The notes below the pieces were generated by a model that saw only the letters and a list, made by a program, of their open reading frames with translations, ran no database searches and was not told where the DNA came from. From Acidobacteriaceae bacterium KBS 89 (GTDB lineage Bacteria; Acidobacteriota; Terriglobia; Terriglobales; Acidobacteriaceae), in assembly GCA_000381605.1 (NCBI GenBank), contig KB906755.1:1054001-1118000 (forward strand): DNA of 64,000 bases, written 5' to 3'. The stretch's first letter is position 1. Each line of letters begins with the position of its first letter. The position numbers and the translations under genes are program-made. Below are positions 1-7,952 of this stretch, piece after piece.

Positions 1-119
1 CAACCATCATGAAGGACACACAGGAGGTTCCCAACATGGGCTGGTTCAGCATCATCATCGACCCCACCGGCGCCGCCCTCGGCCTCTGGCAAACCAACCC
101 CGCCGCCCCCAGACCATAA
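1..119 (+). CDS. VOC/glyoxalase family protein, C-terminal fragment (cut by window start)
   Basis: Reading from base 3 there is an open frame to a TAA at 117-119. The residues DTQEVPNMGWFSIIIDP, then TGAALGLWQ, match the last beta strands of vicinal-oxygen-chelate (glyoxalase/bleomycin-resistance) proteins, where a conserved D-P-x-G-A-x-x-G-L-W-Q ending is common. The 5' part lies outside the window, so substrate and metal ligands cannot be judged. The assignment rests on about 38 residues only. Confidence 0.65.
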   Translation, partial: TIMKDTQEVPNMGWFSIIIDPTGAALGLWQTNPAAPRP

Positions 120-210
120 CGCCTCACCAGCGACCCTCTAACAACCGAAAACACCCGGCCCCATTTATCGCGCACGGACGATGGATGGGCCCACAAACCA
201 CGCCGGGGCC

Positions 211-251
211 GGGTGCCCCATACATCGCAGTCTCATCGCGATGGGTGGGCA
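211..251. repeat. Inverted-repeat intergenic element (GGGTGCCCCAT type)
   Basis: TGCCCCAT at 213-220 is opposed by ATGGGTGGGCA at 241-251 with about 20 bases between them, allowing a stem-loop with one bulge. Similar GTGGGTGCCCC or GGTGGGCACCCCAT strings occur in the gaps at about 6024-6060 and 7830-7843, so this is probably a dispersed element family rather than a site for the neighbouring gene. Confidence 0.5.
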
Positions 252-370
252 TTCGCGCCAAGACGCGAACCATTCTCTTTCCCCAATCAAGAAAATCGCC
301 CCCATCGAAAGAGGCTGCTGAGCCCAAATCTATCTTTGCCTTTGCTTTTGCTTTTTGCACTTGGGATTAG

Positions 371-390
371 CGTGGGGATTCAGCCCCACG
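371..390. repeat. REP-like palindrome (GTGGGG..CCCCAC)
   Basis: CGTGGGG at 371-377 and CCCCACG at 384-390 are perfect 7-base arms around a 6-base loop. It lies 20 bases before a second palindrome and has no T-run, so a dispersed REP-like element is more likely than a terminator. Confidence 0.5.
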
Positions 391-410
391 AAAAAGCCAC
401 CAAAAGAAAA

Positions 411-424
411 GGGGCTTTAGCCCC
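411..424. repeat. REP-like palindrome GGGGCTTTAGCCCC
   Basis: GGGGCT and AGCCCC flank a TT centre, a perfect palindrome except for the central pair. The same GGCTTTAGCC core recurs at 14393-14406 and, with TTC, at 14356-14369, which marks a dispersed family. Confidence 0.55.
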
Positions 425-487
425 GGGCCTTCCCGTGCCCGCCACCAACCCTTGACACCCCTGCTAAAATTAAATCAGGAAGAAACC

Positions 488-509
488 AAGCCCGGCCCAA
501 GCCGGGCTT
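488..509. terminator. GC-rich hairpin, possible terminator
   Basis: AAGCCCGGC at 488-496 pairs perfectly with GCCGGGCTT at 501-509 around a CCAA loop. Only three T's follow, so termination would be weak. It stands about 370 bases after the VOC gene and about 100 before the next ORF, so it could serve either as a late terminator or as an insulating hairpin. Confidence 0.45.
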
Positions 510-605
510 TCGACTTTAGCACCACAACCATAATCGAAGTCCGAATTTAACTCTTTTATTTCTAAGACTTTGCACACTTTTTGACCGGGAGCGGGCCTAC
601 CACCG

Positions 606-1796
606 ATGCACCGACGCAAGCCACAAAACAGCCAAGCCGCAACCCTGCTTCTCCTCCTCCTCGCAACCCTCTCCACAAAAAAAATCCAGGCCCAATTCGA
701 CATCGAAGACTCCAATACCACCGCCAGCCTCCGCGGCATCCACAACGTAGGCGGCGGAGTCGCCTGGGCCAGCGGAACCGACGGCACCGTCCTCCGCACC
801 GAAGACGGCGGTTACCTCTGGCAGACCTGCACCATCCCCCCCGGAGCCGAAAAACTAGACTTCCGCGGCATCCAGGCCTTCGACGAAAACACCGCCATCG
901 TCATGTCCTCGGGCAAAGGAGACCTCTCCCGCCTCTACAAAACCACCGACGGCTGCCAAACCTGGAAACTTCTCTTCACCAACCCCGACAAAGAAGGCTT
1001 CTGGGACGCCATCCAATTCGCGGACGCGAATCATCTCCCAGCAGACAAAAGCTTCGGCATGCTGGTCGGTGATCCCGTAGACAGCAAATTCACAACATTT
1101 GTAACCTTCGATTACGGAGAGAGCTGGAAGCGTCAGTCAATCCAAGGGTTTTCTGAGCAAGGTGAAGGTCTCTTCGCAGCTAGCAACTCATCTCTGATGT
1201 TGTACGGAAAGAGCGAGCGAGCTTTTGTAACCGGCGGGCCTACTCATGCGCGACTTATTACCCAGAGCGCTCACAGTACATCGTTGGAGACCGGGGACTT
1301 AAAGCTACTTCGCGGAGGAAAGCCATTCCACTTTTCTGGGCCCATGGAGTGGACCGCAAATAGCATTCCGCTTGCAACCAGCCCATCCGCAGGTGCTTTC
1401 TCTATAGCCATGAAATCGTTCTCCACCGCACCTAGCCAAATTGACGTTGTCATAGTAGGCGGAGATTACAAGCTTCCAGACTCATCCACAGGAACTGCTG
1501 CGTCCAGTTTTGACGGCATTTTCAGTCCGGCCCAAACCCCACCCCACGGCTACCGCTCCTCCGTAGCCTACGACCCCACCCAAAAACTCTGGATCACCGT
1601 AGGCCCCAACGGCACCGACATCTCCACCGACGACGGCAAAAACTGGACACCCCTCAAACCCTCCGGCTACGACCCACCCGACGCCGACAAAAACTGGAAC
1701 GCCCTCTCGCTCCCCTTCGTAGTAGGCCCCAAAGGACGCATAGGCCGCCTCCGCACCATCACCCAAAAACCGGAGGCACCACCCCCACAAAAATGA
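606..1796 (+). CDS. Exported BNR/Asp-box (YCF48-like) beta-propeller protein
   Basis: A 396-residue protein with an N-terminal hydrophobic segment (about residues 12-28, ending near A-Q-A-Q) that looks like a signal peptide. At least four Asp-box-like motifs (S/T-x-D-x-G-x-x-W type) are visible: TEDGGYLWQT, TTDGCQTWKLL, FDYGESWKRQ and STDDGKNWTPL, typical of BNR or Ycf48-like propellers that are often annotated as oxidoreductase or photosystem-assembly-like proteins in Acidobacteriota. The ATG at 606 fits the signal peptide; a GGGAGCGGG stretch lies somewhat far upstream. Codon use is odd: about 1040-1500 uses many A/T-ending codons while both ends are almost all C-ending. It converges on the pilin gene with a 3-base gap. 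No enzymatic role is claimed. Confidence 0.7.
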   Translation: MHRRKPQNSQAATLLLLLLATLSTKKIQAQFDIEDSNTTASLRGIHNVGGGVAWASGTDGTVLRTEDGGYLWQTCTIPPGAEKLDFRGIQAFDENTAIVMSSGKGDLSRLYKTTDGCQTWKLLFTNPDKEGFWDAIQFADANHLPADKSFGMLVGDPVDSKFTTFVTFDYGESWKRQSIQGFSEQGEGLFAASNSSLMLYGKSERAFVTGGPTHARLITQSAHSTSLETGDLKLLRGGKPFHFSGPMEWTANSIPLATSPSAGAFSIAMKSFSTAPSQIDVVIVGGDYKLPDSSTGTAASSFDGIFSPAQTPPHGYRSSVAYDPTQKLWITVGPNGTDISTDDGKNWTPLKPSGYDPPDADKNWNALSLPFVVGPKGRIGRLRTITQKPEAPPPQK

Positions 1797-1799
1797 AAA

Positions 1800-2783
1800 T
1801 CACTGCGGCTGTTGCGGAGCAGTTGGCGCAGTCGGATTCGTCGGTGCAGTCGGACTCGAAGTCCCCGGCGTCGTACCAATCCCTGGAGTAGTAGGAGTAG
1901 TCCCAAAACCGGATTTCATGTCAGCAGCCGAACCCAACCCCGTCCCGCCCGTAGCCGGCCCTCCACCAAACAAACTCGCCTTCGCATACATCTGCTCGAT
2001 CCGCGGATCGTAAATAAACTCCCAGGTGTTGTACGTCGTCTGCTCGTTCAACACCGTAATCGAATCGCCCTCCTTCGGCGTCCCGACCCCGACAAACGGC
2101 CCAGCACCGCCACTACCGGTAAAGCTACTGGTAGTAGTAGTACTGGCAATCGCCCCCGCCGAACCCAGCGTACTCGTCGCCCCCGAGGCCGAGCTATCGG
2201 TCCCAGGAGTCGCCCCAGGACTGCCACCAGGAGCAGCGGTCGAAGCCCCACCAGCAGGACTCCCCAACCCACTCCCCGGCGACGACGACCCCAATCCACC
2301 TCCACCTAGAGTCGAAGACCCCAACCCACCGGGCGCCGGCGAGCTCCCCCCCACCCCCGGCGAGGCCATCCCCGCCGCCGTACCCAGCCCCGGCGCTAAG
2401 CCCGCCAGTGGCTGCCCAAAAAATCCCTTCACCGTCGTCTTCGCCTCACCCACATGGATCAGCCGCCAGTCCTCTTTCCCCGTCATCGGATCCACATATT
2501 TTTGTCGCAGAAACCGTATATTGTTCGACTTCTCCAGCTGATCCATCGACCCCGGATAGGTATTGTTCATCTTCCGGTAATACAGCCGGATCGCCCGCAC
2601 ATACTGGTTCCCCCGATGGACCGCCTCCACCTCACGATCCCGCCGCAGATCCTGTGCCACCTTTGGCGCAGCCACACTCAGCGCCAGCAAAATAAGAAAA
2701 ATCGCAACAATCAGCCCCACCAGCATGAAGCCATCTTCACCCTGCTCTAAGCCGTGCACCGCCCGTGTGCGAACGTTCCTCAT
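1800..2783 (-). CDS. Type II secretion/type IV pilus pseudopilin (GspG-like) with low-complexity tail
   Basis: Start chosen at the ATG at 2783 (327 residues), which has GAGGTAG upstream and lies 10 bases after the previous gene; the longer frame to 2981 overlaps that gene and reads as shadow. Residues 18-39 give the prepilin signature G-FMLVGLIVAIFLILLA, followed by a helix and a Y-R-K-M-N-N-T-Y-P-G segment typical of GspG-like pilins. Position +5 after the predicted cleavage site is Gly, not the usual Glu. Residues about 125-235 and 272-327 are Gly/Ser/Ala/Thr/Pro-rich with little complexity, flanking a short conserved-looking patch (about 236-270, with W-E-F-I-Y-D-P). The family is usually about 140 residues, so this protein is more than double size. 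It is the last gene of the pil operon. The exact class (GspG, GspH or minor pilin) is uncertain. Confidence 0.75.
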   Translation of the reverse strand: MRNVRTRAVHGLEQGEDGFMLVGLIVAIFLILLALSVAAPKVAQDLRRDREVEAVHRGNQYVRAIRLYYRKMNNTYPGSMDQLEKSNNIRFLRQKYVDPMTGKEDWRLIHVGEAKTTVKGFFGQPLAGLAPGLGTAAGMASPGVGGSSPAPGGLGSSTLGGGGLGSSSPGSGLGSPAGGASTAAPGGSPGATPGTDSSASGATSTLGSAGAIASTTTTSSFTGSGGAGPFVGVGTPKEGDSITVLNEQTTYNTWEFIYDPRIEQMYAKASLFGGGPATGGTGLGSAADMKSGFGTTPTTPGIGTTPGTSSPTAPTNPTAPTAPQQPQ

Positions 2784-2793
2784 CCCAACTACC

Positions 2794-3429
2794 TCATCGC
2801 CCCATAAGCGGCAGCGTCTGCCGATTGTTGTTGGCCATGTCCTCCACCAGGGCGGAATTGGCGGAGATGGACACGACTTTATACCGCCGCTGCACAATAT
2901 CGCCATCCGACGCCAAAAACACATCATCCCCGTGCAACAGAAACGCCCTCCGCTTCCCATCAGGCGAGGTAGCTGTCCCAAAAAACTTCAGGTCGATTGG
3001 CGGCGGCGGAGGTGGTCCCGGCGGAGGTGGTGGTGGTGCTGGCGGCAAGGGCTTCGTGCGCACCGCAGCTATCGGCTTGGGGATATCGACCGGAGCCGAA
3101 CTCGCCGAAAATATGTTCCGGCCACTTCCCGAATACACCAGCGACTCCGTTACCAGCATCGCGTCCATTCGCAGTGTCGGATCCAGTTGCGCCGAAGTCG
3201 TGCCGAGATTCTTCGCCGCTGCGCCAGCCACATTCCCCGCAGGCACCGCAATTACGTTGCCCGCCTTTGCCGTCGAAGTCGTCTTCACCGGTGCCGTAAT
3301 CACAACAGGCGCGACGGGCGGAGGAGGAGTATCGTCACGCAGCTGGTAATAAAGTATCCCCACTGCCAGCAGCACAAATCCACCAATCGCGGCACCCTTC
3401 TTTTGTTGGTCCGGAGTCAGCCGTATCAT
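2794..3429 (-). CDS. PilP/GspC-like inner-membrane assembly protein
   Basis: A 211-residue protein with one N-terminal membrane helix (about 12-28), a Pro/Val/Ala-rich linker, a run of prolines at about 130-143 and a C-terminal beta domain (about 145-205: D-L-K-F-F-G-T-A, then G-D-D-V-F-L-A-S-D-G-D). This is the layout of PilP and GspC, whose homology region links the inner-membrane platform to the secretin. Its ATG overlaps the stop of the PilO-like gene by 4 bases (ATGA), so the two are translationally coupled. It follows PilM, PilN and PilO in the order known from type IV pilus operons, which supports a PilP role; sequence alone cannot separate PilP from GspC. Confidence 0.75.
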   Translation of the reverse strand: MIRLTPDQQKKGAAIGGFVLLAVGILYYQLRDDTPPPPVAPVVITAPVKTTSTAKAGNVIAVPAGNVAGAAAKNLGTTSAQLDPTLRMDAMLVTESLVYSGSGRNIFSASSAPVDIPKPIAAVRTKPLPPAPPPPPPGPPPPPPIDLKFFGTATSPDGKRRAFLLHGDDVFLASDGDIVQRRYKVVSISANSALVEDMANNNRQTLPLMGR

Positions 3430-4133
3430 CGCCGGCCTCCCGCTGCAGGAGCGCTCGCATCATCGGCCGAATCAGCCTTATCTCCATCCGCTCCCGCCAC
3501 ACTCTTCTCCGTATTCTCCGTCCCCACCGGAGACCGCAGATACGTCGTCAGCCGCAACCGCAGCCCCACCGTCCCACTCTGTTGTCCTGTCAACGTCACC
3601 CCAGTGATCAGGAAAAACATCTTGTCCCGCTCCAGAGCATTGACAAACAACACTAGCGGCCGATAATCCCCGCTGAAGCTCGCGTCGATTCGCGCCTCAA
3701 TCACCTGACCGGCTGTTCCCTCCAGCACCGGCGCATACGCATAGTTCGCGCGTGTAAGCTTCACACCTTGCTTCTTCGTCAGCGTGCCCAGCTCTCCAAT
3801 CACTTCGGAGATTGAATAAGGTAGCCGCTGCTTGTAAAACTTGTCCGCGTCCTTGGTCGCCAGCGCCAGCTTCTCGTCCAGACCCTCCAGCGGTTGTCTC
3901 GCGATATCGGCCGTCTTCATCACCACGGTCTGATCCGCCAACGCCTGTGCGTCGTCGCTCCTCGCGGCCCGCCACGCAAACGCCATATGCACCAGCAGAT
4001 ATAAATTCATCAGCCCAAGCACCACCGCACCGGCAATGTGCAGGTTCAGCAGTGTCGCCATCGTGCGGGCTCGTTCCCGCCACTGTTTTGCCGCAACCGC
4101 CGCCTTCCGCTTCTCTGCAGTCGTTGTCGTCAT
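3426..4133 (-). CDS. pilO: Type IV pilus assembly protein PilO-like
   Basis: A 235-residue bitopic membrane protein: a basic N-terminus, one membrane helix at about 31-52, a coiled-coil-like stretch (about 60-105) and a ferredoxin-like C-terminal half ending in an acidic/alanine-rich tail. PilO forms heterodimers with PilN in the periplasm to align the motor with the outer-membrane complex. The family is poorly conserved, so the call leans on size, topology and its place between the PilN-like and PilP-like genes. Both ends overlap their neighbours by 4 bases (ATGA), indicating a tight operon. Confidence 0.8.
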   Translation of the reverse strand: MTTTTAEKRKAAVAAKQWRERARTMATLLNLHIAGAVVLGLMNLYLLVHMAFAWRAARSDDAQALADQTVVMKTADIARQPLEGLDEKLALATKDADKFYKQRLPYSISEVIGELGTLTKKQGVKLTRANYAYAPVLEGTAGQVIEARIDASFSGDYRPLVLFVNALERDKMFFLITGVTLTGQQSGTVGLRLRLTTYLRSPVGTENTEKSVAGADGDKADSADDASAPAAGGRR

Positions 4134-4879
4134 CGCGGCGCCCCCTTCTGTGCAGGAGCTTTCGTCACCTTACCGCGCGAAACATCAGGCCTCGAAGTCT
4201 TCTTCGTGCGCGGTCCGGCTGGTTCGTCACCCGTACCAACACTCGCGTCCTTATCCGCTCCCTTCGCGGCCTTCACCGGCGTCGCAGGCAGTGGGTTATA
4301 GCCGCTTAAGATATCGAACTGCACGGCTCCCGGCGCCAGCATCTGCACGTTTGCGGTGCGGCTGCCCTCCTGTGTCTGCGCCTGCTCGGAAGCCAACCGT
4401 GGCAAAAGGAATCGCTGCGAAGTCTCCAGGTTTCTCACCAGAAGCACCGCGCGCTCCCGGTCTCCGCTCACCCGCAGACGTATGTTGACGTCGCCTTCCT
4501 TGGTAATCAGCGGTTCGATGCTCGTCACCTGCACCCCGGTCGGTAGCACCTTCTCGAGGTCCATCATCACCGCGGTCCAACTAAAGCTCTTGCGTGCAAA
4601 CACGGCATTCAAATACTGCGATCGCTCCAGCACTGCCATGTTCTGCGGCTGATGCATCCTGGCTTCATTTACCATCCGCTCATGTTGGTACTGCTGCGTC
4701 TTCGCCTTCAACGCGTTCATCTGCGCCTGCGCTACCCTCGCCTTCGCAGTCAACGAGTGCAGCACAAGCCCCAATCCAACAGCCAGTACAGTCAGCACGC
4801 CCATCGCCAGCCGCAGCCGCGCAAATAATGGCCGCAGTTCAACGAATGGTCGAGTCGCAAGATTGACGGAGATCCGCAT
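4130..4879 (-). CDS. pilN: Type IV pilus assembly protein PilN-like
   Basis: A 249-residue protein that begins M-R-I-S-V-N-L-A-T-R-P-F, close to the conserved N-terminal cytoplasmic peptide by which PilN binds PilM (INLLP-like motif). A single membrane helix follows at about 25-45, then a coiled coil (about 45-85) and a periplasmic alpha/beta domain with L-P-T-G-V-Q-V-T-S-I-E-P, typical of PilN/GspL-type fimbrial assembly proteins. A basic, Pro/Lys-rich tail (about 205-249) is extra to the usual length of about 180-200. The start overlaps the PilM stop by one base (TGATG). Confidence 0.82.
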   Translation of the reverse strand: MRISVNLATRPFVELRPLFARLRLAMGVLTVLAVGLGLVLHSLTAKARVAQAQMNALKAKTQQYQHERMVNEARMHQPQNMAVLERSQYLNAVFARKSFSWTAVMMDLEKVLPTGVQVTSIEPLITKEGDVNIRLRVSGDRERAVLLVRNLETSQRFLLPRLASEQAQTQEGSRTANVQMLAPGAVQFDILSGYNPLPATPVKAAKGADKDASVGTGDEPAGPRTKKTSRPDVSRGKVTKAPAQKGAPR

Positions 4880-5979
4880 CAGTTTCTCAGTGCTCCCCGG
4901 ACACCGGCCAGCCAGCCCCGCGGCACGCTCGCCGTCACCGCGCCTACCTCCATCATTCCTGGATCCACCATCTCTCGCACCCGTAGACCCTCAACGCCAC
5001 TCTCTTCCATCAACGCCGCCAGCGACTCCGCCCCCATCGTTCCCGCCACCAGCACCTGATCCGGCGATCGCTGCAACGAATCCTCAAAATAGGCAGCAGC
5101 AATACTCACTGCCTGCGCCACCTCACGAGCCGCTGCTCTCGCACCGAATTCACGACCCGCGGCCGTCTCCACCACCGAAGTCTGCATCGCGGCCTCAGCC
5201 TCAAATCTGTCCCATCCACCCGGCCCAAGCGCCTCTTGCTGCGCCCACTCCTGCGCTGTGCTCTCCCGATCCACCAGCGGAACGACAGTCGTCACGGCAA
5301 GCGGCGCACTCGCACCTGCGTTCATATCGAACGAGCGATGCAGCAGCAGCGCCCCTCCCTGCACAATGGCCGTCGTCACAGCGCCTGTCCCCGCATTCAC
5401 TATCAACATCGGAGACTCGACCTCCTCCAGCCCCGCCATTGCCGCCAGCGTACTTGGCAGCACCGCTCCCGGCAGATACCCCGCAGCCAGAACCACCGCC
5501 TCATACTCTTCCAACACCGCCCTCGGCATCGCAACTGCGAGCAGCTTCACCGCGCCCTTCTCGTTCGACATCACCTGATAACTCACCATCGCGTCGTCCG
5601 CGTCGAACGGCAGCAGCTTCTTCAACCGAAACCGAACCACGGGCAACGCCTCAGCCGCCTTCGAAGGCAGCTGATCGAAGTCCACAAACAGCACCCGCAC
5701 GGCTGAGTCCGGGACCACCACGGTCACATCGCGCAATCGTTCCCGCCCACTCCCTGCAACGGCGTCAAGCGCCCGCCGCACCGCTCCCGTCACCGCAACT
5801 TTGTTCACAATATTGCCGGCCTTCAGGCCCGGCATCACCGCACCCTCAGGGACGTCCCCACGGGCCACTGCAGTCAGCAGAGCCGCCGCATCCTCAGCCC
5901 GCGCAGCTACTACGCCCTCTACCCGGACTTCAACGGCCAGCCGAGGTCGCGTGCCCAATGTCTTCGGTAAAATTTCCAT
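4879..5979 (-). CDS. pilM: Type IV pilus assembly ATPase-like protein PilM
   Basis: A 366-residue cytoplasmic protein of the actin-like PilM/FtsA fold. Visible landmarks are the V-T-V-V-V-P-D-S-A-V-R-V-L strand (about 125-137), F-R-L-K-K-L-L-P-F-D (about 158-167), which is a well conserved PilM segment, and I-V-N-A-G-T-G near 213, a nucleotide-binding-type loop. PilM binds the PilN N-terminus on the cytoplasmic face. It is first of the overlapping PilM-N-O-P-pilin set, 166 bases after the ATPase gene, so it may share the same transcript or have its own promoter in that gap. Confidence 0.85.
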   Translation of the reverse strand: MEILPKTLGTRPRLAVEVRVEGVVAARAEDAAALLTAVARGDVPEGAVMPGLKAGNIVNKVAVTGAVRRALDAVAGSGRERLRDVTVVVPDSAVRVLFVDFDQLPSKAAEALPVVRFRLKKLLPFDADDAMVSYQVMSNEKGAVKLLAVAMPRAVLEEYEAVVLAAGYLPGAVLPSTLAAMAGLEEVESPMLIVNAGTGAVTTAIVQGGALLLHRSFDMNAGASAPLAVTTVVPLVDRESTAQEWAQQEALGPGGWDRFEAEAAMQTSVVETAAGREFGARAAAREVAQAVSIAAAYFEDSLQRSPDQVLVAGTMGAESLAALMEESGVEGLRVREMVDPGMMEVGAVTASVPRGWLAGVRGALRN

Positions 5980-6145
5980 TCAGTCTTAGACTACCTTGCC
6001 CTGTCGATTGCCACTACCACTATCGTGGGTACCCATCCCTTGCTACCGTGGGTGCCCCTCTTCAACGCACTTATTCACGATGTTTGGGCATTCGCACTGT
6101 GCGCAAACCGCTTTCGTTTCAGGCTAGACCTCGAACCTGTTTCAA

Positions 6146-7777
6146 CTACCGTCCGGCCTCAATAAACGTGACCTTATTGATCTCCCGCAACGTCGTTATC
6201 CCGTCCCGCACCCGCTCCAGTGCCGAATCCCGCAAAAACGCCATCCCCTTGTCTCTCGCCTTCTTTCGGATCTCGCTTCCCGGCTTCTTCGCCAGCAGCA
6301 TCTCGCGGATCTCGTCATCAAGCTCCAGCAACTCGTGAATTGCGGACCGCCCGCGATACCCGGTCCCGCCACACTCAATACACCCCGGCCCTTCGCGGAA
6401 ATTAAAGTCGCGCCACTCTGCCGGATCGAGCCCACTCAGCAACAACTCCTGCTCGGAATAATGCACATCCTTCACGCAAAATTCACACACCTGCCTCACC
6501 AGCCGCTGCGCCAGAATACAGTTCAACGCCGAAACAAAGTTGTACGGCTCAACACCCATGTTCAAAAAACGTCCCAGTACATCGACCACGTTATTCGCGT
6601 GGACTGTCGTAAAAACAAGATGCCCCGTCAGCGCCGAGTTGATCGCAATCTGAGCGGTCTCCGCATCGCGAATTTCGCCGACCAGAATCTTGTCCGGGTC
6701 ATGCCGCAGAATCGATCGCAACCCGCGAGCAAACGTCAGCCCCTTCTTCTCATTCACTGGAATCTGCGTAATCCCGCGAATCTGATACTCAACGGGATCC
6801 TCAATCGTGATGATCTTATCTTCCTCAGATTTGATCTCATTCAACGCAGCATACAAAGTCGTCGTCTTACCGGAACCAGTCGGCCCCGTAACCAGCACCA
6901 TTCCGTACGGCTCTTTGATGTACCGCCGAAACCGCGTCAGATCCTTCTCCGCAAAACCGACAACATCCAGACTCAGCTGCTTGAACTTCTCCGACATCGA
7001 CTCTTTATCCAGCACACGAAGCACAGCGTTCTCCCCATGCACCGTCGGCATAATCGACACACGAAAGTCGATCAACCTCCCCTTGTACCGAACCCGAAAC
7101 CGTCCATCCTGCGGCACGCGCCGCTCCGCGATATCCAGCTCCGACATCACCTTGATACGCGACAAAATCGTCTGATGGTGCTCCCGCGCAATCGGAGCCA
7201 TCGCCTGCTGCAACACACCGTCGATGCGGTACTTCACCAGCAACGAATCATCAAACGTCTCAAGGTGAATATCTGAAGCCCGCCGCTCCAGAGCGGTAAA
7301 AATCGTCGTATCCACCAGGCGGATAATCGGCGAGATATCGTCCTCGCTCGTAAGCCGTTCAATTGAAATATTCGAGTCCTGGTTCTCATCGCCGTGCAAC
7401 ACGTCGAACGCAAGCCCCTCACTGGCCTCGTCCAGCACGCGCTGCGACTGCTCCGTCTTCTTCAGCAGCTCGGTAATCTGGCTCAGTGTCGCCACCCGCG
7501 TCACTAGCCGCTGCCCCAGCAGACCCGAGATCTCATCCAGCACCATCAGCTTCGAAGGATCGGACACGGCAATCGCCAGCCGCCCCTCCATCTGCTCCAA
7601 CGGGACGAAGTTGTACCGGAACATCATGTCCACCGGCACGCTCTTGAACAGTTCATGCGAGATCTTGAAGTTTTTCAAATCAACAAAATCCGCGTGATAG
7701 CGCCGCGCGATCAATTGCGCCCGCTCCACCTCATCCATCCCCGATTCGATCGGTACAGCCAACGGTGCCATTGCCAT
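6146..7777 (-). CDS. gspE: GspE/PilB-type secretion/pilus extension ATPase
   Basis: A 543-residue traffic ATPase. After an N-terminal MshEN-like domain (about 1-115), the core has Walker A GPTGSGKTT (298-306), the Asp box around I-T-I-E-D-P-V-E-Y (323-331), Walker B I-L-V-G-E-I-R-D (364-371) and the His box T-T-V-H-A-N-N (390-396). A zinc-binding tetracysteine module is intact: C431-x2-C434 and C466-x2-C469, which is typical of the GspE/PilB branch and absent from PilT. It would power pilin or pseudopilin assembly. The ATG at 7777 is followed by a second ATG two codons on; both lack an ideal ribosome site. The neighbourhood favours pilus assembly, but a type II secretion role is not excluded. 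Confidence 0.9.
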   Translation of the reverse strand: MAMAPLAVPIESGMDEVERAQLIARRYHADFVDLKNFKISHELFKSVPVDMMFRYNFVPLEQMEGRLAIAVSDPSKLMVLDEISGLLGQRLVTRVATLSQITELLKKTEQSQRVLDEASEGLAFDVLHGDENQDSNISIERLTSEDDISPIIRLVDTTIFTALERRASDIHLETFDDSLLVKYRIDGVLQQAMAPIAREHHQTILSRIKVMSELDIAERRVPQDGRFRVRYKGRLIDFRVSIMPTVHGENAVLRVLDKESMSEKFKQLSLDVVGFAEKDLTRFRRYIKEPYGMVLVTGPTGSGKTTTLYAALNEIKSEEDKIITIEDPVEYQIRGITQIPVNEKKGLTFARGLRSILRHDPDKILVGEIRDAETAQIAINSALTGHLVFTTVHANNVVDVLGRFLNMGVEPYNFVSALNCILAQRLVRQVCEFCVKDVHYSEQELLLSGLDPAEWRDFNFREGPGCIECGGTGYRGRSAIHELLELDDEIREMLLAKKPGSEIRKKARDKGMAFLRDSALERVRDGITTLREINKVTFIEAGR

Positions 7778-7952
7778 ATTTCTAAGACTCTCCCTCAGTT
7801 ACTCTCGTTACCAAACCCCCGCCATCTTCGGTGGGCACCCCATGCGCTTGTCCTTAGTTACTATGGACATAGTTCGTCCCCACTCCACCTCCAGAATATG
7901 CTATTCTCCGCCCATCGCTTAGGCCCTGCATCTACGACTTCTGGAGGACTCC
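7778..7952. other. Divergent intergenic region with GTGGGCACCCCAT element
   Basis: This 175-base gap separates the ATPase gene (minus) from the HdeD-like gene (plus) and must hold both promoters. It contains GGTGGGCACCCCAT at about 7830-7843, matching the element at 211-251. No conserved operator was recognised. Confidence 0.4.

Larger units (their letters stand above)
120..605. other. Intergenic region with several palindromes, no gene
   Basis: This 486-base stretch has no convincing coding frame. It holds a GGGTGCCCCAT / ATGGGTGGGCA inverted pair (211-251), a T/G/C-rich tract near 335-358 resembling the tracts at 14251-14340 and, in complement, 25820-25900, two REP-like palindromes (371-390 and 411-424) and a stable hairpin at 488-509. 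All look like dispersed acidobacterial intergenic elements. Confidence 0.6.

Noticed and set aside
4863-6338. Long plus-strand frame (491 codons) over the pilM/GspE region
   Set aside because: It is antisense to PilM, which has clear family motifs; the product is Pro/Ser/Arg-rich without domains, a shadow of GC-rich codons.
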